From Tersicoccus phoenicis (GTDB lineage Bacteria; Actinomycetota; Actinomycetes; Actinomycetales; Micrococcaceae), in contig NZ_MRDE01000076.1 of the NCBI RefSeq assembly GCF_001968835.1, forward strand, positions 1 to 64,000: a DNA stretch of 64,000 nucleotides. The letters run 5' to 3'. Shown here in pieces: positions 8,136 to 17,269 of this stretch. Below the pieces are notes generated by a model that saw only the letters and a program-made list of their open reading frames with translations, was not told where the DNA came from and made no database searches. Both the position numbers and the translations under genes were made by a program. Each line of letters begins with the position of its first letter. Position 1 is the first letter of the stretch.

Positions 8136-9062
8136 TCAGCCGGCCCGGAAGCGCTCGAAGGAGTGCTCCAGTCTCTGCCGGTCGGGTCTCTCGCTGCGCA
8201 GTTTCGGTAGCGCCATGAGCTGCTGTCCGTGCCGTTCTTGCAAGCCGTAACGGAGCATCGGGCCGTCGATTTCATCGAGGAGGTCGGGCCGGATATGGAC
8301 GGTGTAGTTGGGGTCGATTCCCAAGATCCGCGCATCGAACGCGCTGTGATGGATCTTGCACAGCGCCAGGCCGTTGGTGACCGCGGCGATCCCTTCGGCG
8401 TGGCTGTCCGGCGTGATGTGGGCGGCGTCGAGGAGCTGGCCATGCTTGAGTTCGCAGACGGCGCACCGCGTCTCGTAAGCGCGCATCACCATCGATCGGA
8501 AGACCGGCTGGTGGACGCGCGCAAGAGTCGTCCGCTCGACGTATCGCCTCAGCGCCTCTTCGGCAACGGACGCTGGCGCCACGGGGATGTCTTGTGTTCC
8601 ATCGGTCGCAACGACGAACTGTTGAAGCTCTGGTTCTTCAGCCACGAGGAAGACGGGGTAGATCGCCTGGTAGTAGCCATCGCCGACGCCGTGGAACCAG
8701 ATGAGTGGCTTTTGCTGCCGCATCGCTTCTCGTAGCGCTCGATTCTCGGCATGTAACGGATTCGTCCCACGCCACTTGTATCGAACTCGTCCGTCCGAGT
8801 GAATGGCGTCTTCATAGGGCCGGTTCGCGCCTTCGGGCCGATACACCGTGGTCAGTGAGAGTGCAGACCTCAGCTGACGGGGTTTACGTATGCCCCGCTG
8901 GCGGTCTCTCAGCCTGAACTCTTCGCCGTTGAATCGGAAATCGAGCAGATCCTCGGACGACAACGGGTCGGCGCCGTCATTCGAGCGGACGGTCAGCCAA
9001 GCCATTGCCTCATGACGCAGCCGGCTGTCGTCGTCATCGTCGAACAGTCCCCCGTGCTTCAT
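8136..9062 (-). CDS. HNH endonuclease, predicted restriction-type (COG3440-like)
   Basis: The C-terminal third holds a complete HNH nuclease: CAVC zinc half-site, LLDAAHI with the catalytic His, NGLALCKIHHSAFDARIL. The N-terminal two thirds contain a segment (WFHGVGDGYYQAIYPVFL) seen in predicted restriction endonucleases that join a DNA-recognition part to HNH. There is no methyltransferase next to it, so if it restricts DNA it may be of the modification-dependent kind; this is inference. Base composition is less GC-rich than the downstream region. No clear Shine-Dalgarno precedes the ATG. The 247 bases to the next gene hold nothing I can name. Confidence 0.7.
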   Translation of the reverse strand: MKHGGLFDDDDDSRLRHEAMAWLTVRSNDGADPLSSEDLLDFRFNGEEFRLRDRQRGIRKPRQLRSALSLTTVYRPEGANRPYEDAIHSDGRVRYKWRGTNPLHAENRALREAMRQQKPLIWFHGVGDGYYQAIYPVFLVAEEPELQQFVVATDGTQDIPVAPASVAEEALRRYVERTTLARVHQPVFRSMVMRAYETRCAVCELKHGQLLDAAHITPDSHAEGIAAVTNGLALCKIHHSAFDARILGIDPNYTVHIRPDLLDEIDGPMLRYGLQERHGQQLMALPKLRSERPDRQRLEHSFERFRAG

Positions 9063-9309
9063 AGGAGAACCCTAGCCGGGGAGGCAAGCGTTCAAACACG
9101 TCAGGGGCGTCATTCAGTGGGAAACGCTTTCGCAGGCTCGACTCGAGGCCGAGACCTACCGCGGCTGGCCGTTCTCCGGCTGACGCAGGGCCCGAGCCAC
9201 GCCGGACGTAATCGGGATTCAGCGCCGTATCCCGGACGACGTGGGACCGGGCACAGCGGAGACCCGACGGATCCCGGCGGCGGTCTGCCCAGAATGCCGC
9301 CGAGGACCC

Positions 9310-10902
9310 TCAGTGACCCCCGCCCGCCGACGCCGGCGCCTCCCGGCGGGTGAACAGCGACAGCACCACCGCGCCGATAGCCCCGATGGCGGCCACGGTG
9401 AACGCGGTGTGCATGCCGGGCACCAGGTCCACCCGGGTGCCGGAGGCCGTCGTCGTCGTCACCGCCGCCGCGCTCATGATCGAGACGAGCAGGGCCGTGC
9501 CCGCGGCGCCGGCCACCTGCTGCAGGGTGGAGAGGATCGCCGAACCGTGCGAGTAGAGGTGCGGCGGCAGCGGGTTCAAGCCGCCCGTGAAGCTCGGGGT
9601 GAACAGGAACGACAGGCCGAGCGTGAGGACCAGGTAGAGCACCACGACGAACCAGACCGGCGTCGACGTGTCCAGCCGGGAGAACTGCCACAGCACCAGG
9701 ACCAGCAGGACGGACCCGGTCACGGTCAGCGGCCGCGGCCCCACCCGGTCGAACAGGCGCCCGACGATGGGGCCCATGACCCCCATCAGCAGCCCGCCGG
9801 GCAGCACCACCAGACCGGTCACGACCGCCGGCAGGCCCAGCACGTTCTGCAGGTAGATCGGCAGCAGGATCGCCGAACCGAGCAGCATGGCGAAGGCGAT
9901 GCACATGATCGCCACGGAAATGCTGAACATCGGGAACCGGAACGTGCGCAGGTCCAGGAACGGCGCGTTCCGCCGCTGCAGCTGCAGCTGCCGGGCGACG
10001 AAGAGCACGAGCACGACGACGGCGCCGATCACCGCGGCGAGCCCCATCGGGTCGACGCCACCGGCCTCGCCGATGTTGCTGAGCCCGTAGACCAGGCCGC
10101 CGAACCCGGGCACGGAGAGCACGACGGAGACGATGTCGAACCGCTGGCCGCCGCCCTCGTTCACATTGGTCAGCTTCCAGGCGCCGTAGGCCAGCGCCGC
10201 CAGCGCGATCGGCAGGACGAAGATGAACACGAACCGCCACGAGAACGCCTGCAGGATCAGGCCGGAGACCGTCGGACCCAGCGCCGGAGCCACCGAGATG
10301 ACGATGGACAGGTTCCCCATCACGGCGCCGCGCCGGGTCACCGGCACCAGAGTCAGGATCGTCGTCATCAGCAGCGGCATCATCATCGCCGTGCCACTGG
10401 CCTGCACGACCCGCGCGACCAGCAGCACGCCGAAGCCGGGGGCCAGCGCGGCCAGCAGGGTGCCGGTGCTGAACAGGCCCATCGCCGTGCAGAACATGGC
10501 CCGGGTGGAGAACCGCTGCAGCAGGAAGCCCGTCACCGGGATGACGACGGCCATGGTGAGCAGGAAACCGGTGGAGAGCCACTGCACCGTGGTGGCGCTG
10601 ACGCCGAGGTCGGTCATCAGCCGGGGCAGGGCGACGTTGAGGATTGTCTCGTTGAGGATGACGACGAACGCGGCGACCAGCATGGTGACGATGACGGCGA
10701 CGCCGCCGGCCGGGATCCGCTCGACGGTGCCCCGTTCGCCCGGACTACTGCTGCCGTAGCCGCGGTCGCCCGGACCGCCGACCGGCCGCTGGACGGCCGA
10801 TGGCGGCACGACGGGCTGCACGCCGGACTGCGGGTCGGGCTCGCAGATCACCGGGGCGCGGCCAGTGCGCGGAGCGGCGTCGTCGGGCAGGGCGGAAGGC
10901 AT
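9310..10902 (-). CDS. DHA2-family (EmrB/QacA-like) MFS drug exporter
   Basis: A predicted 14-helix proton-driven exporter of the DHA2 class. The N-terminus (about 75 residues) is a long hydrophilic Pro-rich tail before TM1 (VAVIVTMLVAAFVVILNETI). ATTVQWLSTGFLLTMAVVIP spans the typical TM2 of EmrB proteins, and the VTGFLLQRF loop and the GPTVSGLILQ antiporter motif C follow. The ATG at 10902 has GAGGA about nine bases upstream; the earlier in-frame start at 10962 has none. It appears monocistronic. Substrate is unknown. Confidence 0.85.
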   Translation of the reverse strand: MPSALPDDAAPRTGRAPVICEPDPQSGVQPVVPPSAVQRPVGGPGDRGYGSSSPGERGTVERIPAGGVAVIVTMLVAAFVVILNETILNVALPRLMTDLGVSATTVQWLSTGFLLTMAVVIPVTGFLLQRFSTRAMFCTAMGLFSTGTLLAALAPGFGVLLVARVVQASGTAMMMPLLMTTILTLVPVTRRGAVMGNLSIVISVAPALGPTVSGLILQAFSWRFVFIFVLPIALAALAYGAWKLTNVNEGGGQRFDIVSVVLSVPGFGGLVYGLSNIGEAGGVDPMGLAAVIGAVVVLVLFVARQLQLQRRNAPFLDLRTFRFPMFSISVAIMCIAFAMLLGSAILLPIYLQNVLGLPAVVTGLVVLPGGLLMGVMGPIVGRLFDRVGPRPLTVTGSVLLVLVLWQFSRLDTSTPVWFVVVLYLVLTLGLSFLFTPSFTGGLNPLPPHLYSHGSAILSTLQQVAGAAGTALLVSIMSAAAVTTTTASGTRVDLVPGMHTAFTVAAIGAIGAVVLSLFTRREAPASAGGGH

Positions 10903-11032
10903 GAGTCGTCCTCGGGAAGAAGGGGAGTCGATGATGAGGGGCAACGCTGCCCGCTGGCTCATTCTTCCGTACGCCGTGCCGATCGGGAACCGCCGGTCCG
11001 GATCAGGCCAGAGCCGCTCGCGCGGAGTCGGC

Positions 11033-11491
11033 TCAGCCGTATCGGCGCTGCAGCTGCTCCAGGGTGGATCGGATGCCCCGGGCGTTCAGGGCCGGGAACC
11101 GGAGCCATTCGTAGATCCGACCCAGTCGTTGACCGGAGTAGTCCCAGGTCTCGGTGACCGCGGTCCGGTCACCGCCCAGGTCCTCGAAGGCGAACCGCCA
11201 CCGGTGCCCGGCGGGGTGGCGCCACTCGATCAGCTTCCCGGGGTACAGCCGGCTGACGGAGGAGGTGATCCGGTAGGGCACGCCACGCATCCGCATCCGC
11301 ACGGTGAACCGATCGCCGGGGTGCAGTTCGCGCGGCCCGATCACCTCGGGCTTGACGGTGCCCGACCCGTCCAGCTCCGCATGCCGGTGGGGGTTGGCGA
11401 CGAGCGCGAACAGCTCCTGCACGGGCGCGTCGATGACGGCGCGCCGGCTGACCCGCCGGGGACCGGCGTCGACCGTGGTGATTTCACTCAT
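11033..11491 (-). CDS. SRPBCC family protein (polyketide cyclase/dehydrase-like)
   Basis: A 152-residue protein with the full SRPBCC pattern: RRAVIDAPVQELFALVANP in the first strand and helix, IGPRELHPGDRFTVRM, a WRHPAGHRW strand, TAVTETWDYSG, and a C-terminal helix RGIRSTLEQLQRRYG. Proteins of this fold bind hydrophobic ligands; no substrate can be named. The start at 11491 was chosen over 11632 because the extra 47 residues are low-complexity and cover the stop of the TusA-like gene. It lies downstream of the sulfur genes on the same strand but 57 bases away. Confidence 0.8.
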   Translation of the reverse strand: MSEITTVDAGPRRVSRRAVIDAPVQELFALVANPHRHAELDGSGTVKPEVIGPRELHPGDRFTVRMRMRGVPYRITSSVSRLYPGKLIEWRHPAGHRWRFAFEDLGGDRTAVTETWDYSGQRLGRIYEWLRFPALNARGIRSTLEQLQRRYG

Positions 11492-11547
11492 CGGGCTAGT
11501 GTAGGGGTGGCCTCTGACCGGGCCCGAACCGGAGATGGTCTCCGCGC

Positions 11548-11775
11548 TCAAGCCTTCTGCACCGTGATCGTCCACTCCGCCGCGCCGCGCTTGGCGAAGT
11601 TCGTCACCGGGTAGCCCTCGTCGGCCGCCCACAGCGGCAGCGATTCCGTCGCCTGCGTGCAGTCGAAGTTGATCACCAGTTCGTCACCGACCGGCAGGGC
11701 GTCGATCGCCCGCTTGGCCTCCACCAGCGGGAACGGGCAGACCTGGCCGTCGGTCTCGAGAACGTGCGCAGCCAT
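11548..11775 (-). CDS. TusA-family sulfur carrier protein
   Basis: A 75-residue protein with the family's Cys-Pro-x-Pro motif (C13 in GQVCPFPL), which carries a persulfide in TusA-like proteins, followed by a VEAKRAID helix and a small alpha-beta fold. AAGGAG precedes the ATG. It directly follows the YeeE/YedE transporter gene (38-base gap). This pairing of a TusA-like protein with a YeeE/YedE thiosulfate or selenium transporter is common, so it probably takes up the imported sulfur in the cytoplasm. Confidence 0.88.
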   Translation of the reverse strand: MAAHVLETDGQVCPFPLVEAKRAIDALPVGDELVINFDCTQATESLPLWAADEGYPVTNFAKRGAAEWTITVQKA

Positions 11776-11813
11776 GGATGTCTCCTTCGTGAGAGTCGGG
11801 TTCGGGTGGGCCG

Positions 11814-12923
11814 TCAGGCCGGGACGACGCCGGCCGGCGTCGTCGTGCCGACGGAGGTACCGGCAGACGCGCCGGCCGACTTACCAGTGGACCGGCCCAC
11901 CGAGGTACCGCGCCGGCCGGTGATGAAGACCTTCGTCGCCACGCCGGTGCCGAGGATCATGAAGATCAGCGACACCCAGCCCTGGTAACCGAAGATGGCG
12001 GTGTTGACCATGGCGTTGCCGATGGTGCAGCCGCCGGCCCAGGAGGCGCCGATGCCCATCAGAGCGCCGCCGGCGACGGAGCGGACCGCGGTGCGCGCGT
12101 CCGGCACCCGGAGCTTGAACTCGCCGCTGGCCTTCGCCGCGATGAACGAGCCGACCAGCAGGCCGGCGATGAGCAGCACCCCCCAGTCGACGAGGTCGAC
12201 GTCGCCCGTGGTCAGCCAGGTCACCGCGTTGGCCGACGGCGTCGTGATGCCCAGCCCGGATTGCCGGCCGGTGGCCCAGCTCAGCGGCCAGGCGGCGATC
12301 GCGATGACGCCGATGACAGCGGCCGTGGCGAAGGGGTGCCACCGCTTCTCGAACAGCACGTGCGCCACCCCGGTGCGTTCCGGCGGCAGGATCGCGACGA
12401 ATCGCTTCGGCCGGGTCAGATGGTGCCGGACGGCGAGGCCGACGCCCGCGACGAGCACCAGCACCAGCACCCAGGGGGAGACGCCGAGTGACTCGTACAC
12501 GGTGCCGACCGGCACCGTGACGGACCGGAACGCCTTGGTGGACGCCCCGAGCGGGCCGTACTTGGCGACCGCTGCGACCAGCATGTACATGGCCAGCGCC
12601 ATCCAGGAACCGACCAGGCCCTCACCGGACCGGTAGAAGGTGCCGGTCGCGCAGCCGCCCGCCAGGACGATCGCGAAACCGAAGACGAAGGCGCCCACGA
12701 TGGTCGCCAGCCACGCGAAGTCCGGCGTCCTCAGGCTGATGACGCCGAACGCGTCCAGCGCGAACACGCCGACACTCTGGATAGCGACCACGACCATGAA
12801 CGCCGTGAACCACCGCGTGTTGCGGGAGATCCACAGGTCCCGGAACGCGCCGGTGACGCAGAAGCGGCCCCGCTGCATGACGAACCCGAGGGCGGCACCG
12901 ACCGCCAGTCCGGAGATGAGCAT
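11814..12923 (-). CDS. YeeE/YedE family membrane transporter (thiosulfate/sulfur import)
   Basis: A polytopic membrane protein of two homologous halves. Each half carries the family's membrane-buried Cys motif: GGCATGTFYRSGEG in the first and GGCTIGNAMVN in the second. An N-terminal QRGRFCVTGAFRD motif is also present. In characterised TsuA-type members these cysteines form a relay that passes thiosulfate through the membrane. The last 35 residues are a low-complexity Gly/Thr/Ser tail. It is co-directional with the TusA-like gene and likely co-transcribed with it. Confidence 0.88.
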   Translation of the reverse strand: MLISGLAVGAALGFVMQRGRFCVTGAFRDLWISRNTRWFTAFMVVVAIQSVGVFALDAFGVISLRTPDFAWLATIVGAFVFGFAIVLAGGCATGTFYRSGEGLVGSWMALAMYMLVAAVAKYGPLGASTKAFRSVTVPVGTVYESLGVSPWVLVLVLVAGVGLAVRHHLTRPKRFVAILPPERTGVAHVLFEKRWHPFATAAVIGVIAIAAWPLSWATGRQSGLGITTPSANAVTWLTTGDVDLVDWGVLLIAGLLVGSFIAAKASGEFKLRVPDARTAVRSVAGGALMGIGASWAGGCTIGNAMVNTAIFGYQGWVSLIFMILGTGVATKVFITGRRGTSVGRSTGKSAGASAGTSVGTTTPAGVVPA

Positions 12924-13001
12924 CCGCCGAGGTTAGTCAGCCTGCCCGTCCCCGGTCGCGTTTGTGTGAAGCCCGATGACGCCGTGCTCAGCCCATGGTC
13001 G

Positions 13002-14963
13002 TCACTTCGCCAACTCGGTGAACAGGCGAGCGGCGATCGGGGCGCTGGTGATGGCGCCGTGGTCGCCCTCCTCCACGAAGACCGCCACGGCCAGGTCGCC
13101 CTGGTAGGCGATGATCCACGAGTGCGTCTGCGGCGGATCCGCCGTCCCGTACTCCGCCGTCCCGGTCTTGGCATACACCGAACCGCCGGGCACGTCCTTG
13201 AGCGGATCCACTCCCCCGCCGGTGACGACGCTGCGCATCAGCGTGCGCAGACCGGCCGCCTCCGCGCCGGTCAGCGGCACGGCCGGCACGGATGATGCCG
13301 TGGCGGAGGGTGACGCGGGTGCCGACGCGGACGCCGTGGTGGCTGCCGGGTCGGAGGTGACCAACCGCGGCGTCACCGTCGACCCGCGCGCCACCGACGC
13401 GGCCATCGTGGCCGCCGCGAGCGGGGAGACCAGCACCTTGCCCTGGCCGATCATCGACGCCGCGTGGTTCGTCGCGCTGACGCCGGTGGGTACCGACCCC
13501 AGGAACGCGGCGGCACCCGTCTCGTTCGGGCGACCGACGCCGAGGCTGCCGGCCGCGGACGTGAGGCCGGCGTCGTCGACCCGGTCGTACTGGGCGATGA
13601 ACGCGGTGTTGCAGCTGAACGTGATGGCCGTGCGGAGCGGGACGTCACCGAGGGCGGAGGCCGGGTAGCCGGGGAAGTTCTTGAAGGTGCGCCCGTCGAC
13701 GGTGATGCTCGGGGTGCAGGGCACGGTCGTCGCGGGGGTCGCCCCGGTCCGGAGCACGCCGAGCGACGTCGCCACCTTGAAGATGGACCCGGGGGCGTAC
13801 TGACCGAGCAGGGCCGTGTTGTACCCGTTGCTGCCGGGCCCGTTCGCCGCGGCGACGATCTCCCCGGTGCTCGGCCGGACGGCAACGAGCGCGCTGGCCG
13901 GTTTCTGGTCGGCGAGCAACCGTTCGGCGAGGGTCTGGACCCGCGGGTCGAGCGAGGTGCGCACGTCGGTGCCGGCCTGGGCCTGGTTCTCGAACAGCGT
14001 GCGCGGCTCACCCTGGGCCGGGACGGCCAGCACCCGGGTGCCGGGCGTGCCGGCCAGCCGGTCCTCGTACTGGGCCTGCAGACCCGACAGGCCGGCGGTG
14101 TCACCGGCCCGGTAACGCCCTCCCGAGTCGGCGACCATCTCGGCCGTGACCGGACCGACGCTGCCGAGCACCGCCCGCGCGAACGTCGCGGACGGGGCCA
14201 GGGGCAGCTGGTCGGGGACCTCGACGGCGCCGGTGACGGCGGCCGCGGCACGGCGTTCGGCGGCGTGGGTGCCGTCCCGGTAGGTGATGGCCTCGACGAA
14301 GGCCTGCGTGCCGGCGGCCTTGACCGCGGCGGCGTAGGCGGCCGGGTCGATGCCGACGGCGGACGCGACCGCCCGGGCGGCGCGGTCCTGCTCCGCCGCG
14401 GGCACCTTCGTCTTGTCCACACCGAGGTGGACGACCGGGCGGGCGGTGACGATCGGGGTGTCGCCGGCGCCGAGGATGTCACCGCGCTCGGGGGCGACCC
14501 GACGCAGCGCGAGCCGCTCCCCCGGGTTCAGGGAGGGGTCGATCAGCCCGTCGCCGTTGGTGACCGACCACTGCCCGTCCTTCCGGGCCAGCTGGGCGGT
14601 GACGGTGTACGTCCAGTCCCGGTCCGTGGCGTCGATGTCCCAACGCACGGTCAGCGCGACGTTCGCCGCGGCGCCGTCGGGCCGGTCCACCCGGTCCACC
14701 GTCACCGCGGGGGCGATCCCGCCGAGCTGTTCCGAGCGGGCGGCCAGCTGCTGGGTCACCGCCGCACCCGTGGTGCCGGTGAACGGGATCTGGTCCGCGT
14801 TGCGCGCGGAGAGGGCGGCGGCGAGCCGGTCGGCGACCGGCTGCACCGGGTCCCCGGTGTACGTGCAGGCGGACAGCGTGCCGGCGAGCAGGCCGGCGAC
14901 GACGACGGCGACCGCGCGGACCGGGTGACGACGACGCCGGGCGGAGCCGGGAGGAAGCAGCAT
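13002..14963 (-). CDS. Class B penicillin-binding protein, lipoprotein, MecA/PBP2a-like domain order
   Basis: A peptidoglycan transpeptidase. The N-terminus has a lipoprotein signal with lipobox LSAC (Cys33), replacing the usual membrane helix. Next come an NTF2-like MecA_N domain (about 35-145), a PBP-dimer domain (about 150-310) and the transpeptidase domain. The active-site motifs are SIFK (Ser393), SCN, and KTGTAEYG (Lys599), all intact. A Pro/Ala/Ser-rich insert sits near residue 545. The architecture is that of low-affinity PBPs related to MecA and actinobacterial PbpA/PBP-lipo; reduced beta-lactam affinity would be inference. It is monocistronic, between the sulfur transporter and the shikimate dehydrogenase-like gene. 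Confidence 0.9.
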   Translation of the reverse strand: MLLPPGSARRRRHPVRAVAVVVAGLLAGTLSACTYTGDPVQPVADRLAAALSARNADQIPFTGTTGAAVTQQLAARSEQLGGIAPAVTVDRVDRPDGAAANVALTVRWDIDATDRDWTYTVTAQLARKDGQWSVTNGDGLIDPSLNPGERLALRRVAPERGDILGAGDTPIVTARPVVHLGVDKTKVPAAEQDRAARAVASAVGIDPAAYAAAVKAAGTQAFVEAITYRDGTHAAERRAAAAVTGAVEVPDQLPLAPSATFARAVLGSVGPVTAEMVADSGGRYRAGDTAGLSGLQAQYEDRLAGTPGTRVLAVPAQGEPRTLFENQAQAGTDVRTSLDPRVQTLAERLLADQKPASALVAVRPSTGEIVAAANGPGSNGYNTALLGQYAPGSIFKVATSLGVLRTGATPATTVPCTPSITVDGRTFKNFPGYPASALGDVPLRTAITFSCNTAFIAQYDRVDDAGLTSAAGSLGVGRPNETGAAAFLGSVPTGVSATNHAASMIGQGKVLVSPLAAATMAASVARGSTVTPRLVTSDPAATTASASAPASPSATASSVPAVPLTGAEAAGLRTLMRSVVTGGGVDPLKDVPGGSVYAKTGTAEYGTADPPQTHSWIIAYQGDLAVAVFVEEGDHGAITSAPIAARLFTELAK

Positions 14964-15012
14964 GATCCCCAGTCAAGCGCATCGGGCCGCACCGCGGGAC
15001 CCGTCCACGCCG

Positions 15013-15885
15013 TCAATCGGCCGCGGCCCAGGCTTCGGCGGCGTCCACCTGTGCCGGGGTGGGCCGGACCCCGGTGTAGAGCTCGAACTGCGCCGCGGCC
15101 TGCAGGGCGATCACCTCGCCACCGGTGATGACGGTCTTCCCGGCCCTCTCCCCGGCCACCACCAGGGGCGTGCGCACCGGCATCGCGACCACGTCGAACA
15201 CCACCCGCGCGGCGTCGATCACAGCGGGATCGAAGGAGAGGCGATCGGCGGCGTCCCCGATCATGCTGCTCCCCTCCATCCCGATGGGCGTGACGTTCAC
15301 GACGACGTCCGCCCGTGCGTCCGCGCTGTCCCCGGGGTCCGCGGAGACCCGGTGGGTGAAGCCGTACCGGCTCGCGAGCGCGGACCCGGCGTCGCCGTTG
15401 CGCGCCAGGATCGTCACGTCGGTGAACCCGGCGTCGGCGAACGCGGCCGTCACGGCCTTGGCCATGCCGCCGGAGCCGCGCAGCAGCACGGAGGAGGCCG
15501 CGTCCACCCGGTGCTCGGCGAGCAGGGAGGCGATGGCCAGGTAGTCCGTGTTGTAGGCGGTCAGCCGGCCGTCGTCGTTGACGATCGTGTTGACGGAGTC
15601 GATCGCGGTCGCGGAGGCGTCTTGTCCGTCGACCAGCGGGATCACCGCCTCCTTGAACGGCATCGACACCGAGCAGCCGCGGATCCCCAGCGCCCGCACG
15701 CCACCGATCGCCGCGTCGATGTCGGTCGTCGTCATGGCCTTGTAGACGAAGTCCAGGTCGAGCTGGTTGTACAGCCAGTTGTGGAACCGGGTGCCGTGGT
15801 TGGAGGGCCGCGCGGCCAGCGAGATGCACAGCCGGGTCTCCCGCGAGAGAGCAGTCAGCGCGCGGGCGTGGGTGACGGGGTTCAT
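15013..15885 (-). CDS. Shikimate 5-dehydrogenase-family protein
   Basis: The protein has the two-domain shikimate/quinate dehydrogenase fold. The substrate half shows SLAARPSNHGTRFHNWLY, RGCSVSMPFKEAV with the catalytic Lys, IDSVNTIV and NTDYLAI. The NAD(P) half has RGSGGMAKAV, where canonical enzymes have GAGGA. The motifs for shikimate binding differ from those of AroE (SLAAR rather than SxS), so this may be a paralogue acting on another substrate. The start at 15885 follows GAGGGG; 15948 is an alternative. No other aromatic pathway gene is nearby. Confidence 0.8.
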   Translation of the reverse strand: MNPVTHARALTALSRETRLCISLAARPSNHGTRFHNWLYNQLDLDFVYKAMTTTDIDAAIGGVRALGIRGCSVSMPFKEAVIPLVDGQDASATAIDSVNTIVNDDGRLTAYNTDYLAIASLLAEHRVDAASSVLLRGSGGMAKAVTAAFADAGFTDVTILARNGDAGSALASRYGFTHRVSADPGDSADARADVVVNVTPIGMEGSSMIGDAADRLSFDPAVIDAARVVFDVVAMPVRTPLVVAGERAGKTVITGGEVIALQAAAQFELYTGVRPTPAQVDAAEAWAAAD

Positions 15886-15960
15886 CCCCTCATCCTGCCG
15901 TGCCGGCGGATCCGCGGCCGGGTGACGCTCATCGGCCGCCGTCGTCACCTGCCGCCGTCG

Positions 15961-16257
15961 TCACGTGTTGTCGGCACCACTCGGCAGGCTGCCGATCACG
16001 ATGGCCCACGGCTGCACGGTCCGTTCGGCGATGAGGCCCTCCAGCCGGAAGGGGTCCTGGTCGAGGTCCGTCTCGACGGCTTCGGCGTTGTCGGCCTCCA
16101 TGATGATCAACGCGGTCGCACCGCCGTCGGTCGGCCCGGACAGGCGCAGCCGGCCCTGCTCGTGCAGGCCGCGCAGGAAGGCCCGGTGGCGGGGCCGGTG
16201 CTCGTCCAGTCGCGCGGTGTCGTCGGCGTAGCGGTAGGTGACGGCGAACAGGGCCAT
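15961..16257 (-). CDS. YciI-like protein
   Basis: A 98-residue ferredoxin-like protein with the YciI pattern: FAVTYRY, RLDEHRPRHRAFLRGL with the conserved His-Arg region, GGATALIIMEADNAEAVE, and DPFRLEGLI. The family's role is not settled; the conserved His-Asp pair hints at catalysis. AAGGAG precedes the ATG. It is 88 bases downstream of the SDR gene on the same strand and may be co-transcribed with it. Confidence 0.85.
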   Translation of the reverse strand: MALFAVTYRYADDTARLDEHRPRHRAFLRGLHEQGRLRLSGPTDGGATALIIMEADNAEAVETDLDQDPFRLEGLIAERTVQPWAIVIGSLPSGADNT

Positions 16258-16345
16258 CGGGAAACTCCTTCGGTCGGGGGAACACTCAGTGGGCGGAAGG
16301 GACGGTGCAGCCGGTGCACCGCCTTCATCAGCGGCCGGGAAAGCC

Positions 16346-17230
16346 TCAGACGTGGTCGCGCCAGGAGTGCTCCGGCGCGAAGCCGAGCAGCCGTTTGGCC
16401 TTCGCGTTCGAGAGCAGGCTCTCGTGCTCGCCGAGCTCCTTGGTGACCCGCACGTCCGGGAAGCGGGCGGCGGCCAGCTCGGCGGTGCTGCGCGACATCA
16501 CACTGTCGTCGTTGGCGATCACGAAGGTCTCGTATCCGGTGTGCTGCCAGGTCAGCGCCTTGCGTACCGCCTGCGCGCCGTCGCGGCGGTCGATGTACGC
16601 CCACAGGTTCCAGTCGCGGCTGGCGGGATCGGCGTCGAACCCGGGGAACTGCGCGTAGTCCTCGACCCGCATCACGTTGGAGAACCGCAGCCCGACCATC
16701 TTCAGGTCCGGGTGCCACCGCACGAACTGGTGGGCCATCGTCTCCTCGAGGTGCTTGACCAGCGAGTACGTCGACTCGGGCCGCACCGGGTACTCCTCGT
16801 CGACGGGCAGATACGGCGGGTCCTGCGCGAAGGGGATGCCGAGCAGGGTCTCGCTGGAGGCGTGCACGATGTTCCGGATGCCCAGGCGCAGCGCCGCGCG
16901 GAACACGTGATAGCTGGCCAGGATGTTGTTCTCGAAGGTCGCGACGTCGGGCGCCAGCCCCGGAGAGGGCAGCGCGGCCAGGTGGACGACGGCGTCGAGC
17001 CCGTCGTGCCGGTCCTCGATGCCGCCGAGGACGTCCACGGTCTGGCCGTAGTCGGTCAGATCGACGCGGGCGCCCATCGCCGGGTCCGTCGGCGTGGTCT
17101 GGTCCAGAGTGATCACCCGGTGCCCGTGGGCGGTCAGGTCCTCGACGACGGCGACGCCGAGCTTGCCGGACGCCCCCGTCACCGCCACCCGCAGCGGGGT
17201 GTCCGAATGAGTGCTGGTTTCCTGGGTCAC
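16346..17230 (-). CDS. NAD-dependent epimerase/dehydratase family (extended SDR) oxidoreductase
   Basis: A 294-residue extended short-chain dehydrogenase. The cofactor loop is VTGASGKLG, then VVHLAA, and the catalytic pair is YSLVK. The C-terminal half (VGLRFSNVM, then a WNLWAYIDRRDGAQA stretch) matches sugar-nucleotide epimerase-like enzymes such as uronate dehydrogenases, but the substrate is not determined. The start is GTG at 17230 with AGGAGA upstream. Its neighbour upstream is the MarR gene on the same strand. Confidence 0.82.
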   Translation of the reverse strand: MTQETSTHSDTPLRVAVTGASGKLGVAVVEDLTAHGHRVITLDQTTPTDPAMGARVDLTDYGQTVDVLGGIEDRHDGLDAVVHLAALPSPGLAPDVATFENNILASYHVFRAALRLGIRNIVHASSETLLGIPFAQDPPYLPVDEEYPVRPESTYSLVKHLEETMAHQFVRWHPDLKMVGLRFSNVMRVEDYAQFPGFDADPASRDWNLWAYIDRRDGAQAVRKALTWQHTGYETFVIANDDSVMSRSTAELAAARFPDVRVTKELGEHESLLSNAKAKRLLGFAPEHSWRDHV

Positions 17231-17269
17231 GCGCGCTCTCCTGTATCAGTCGTCGATATCACGGTGGGA

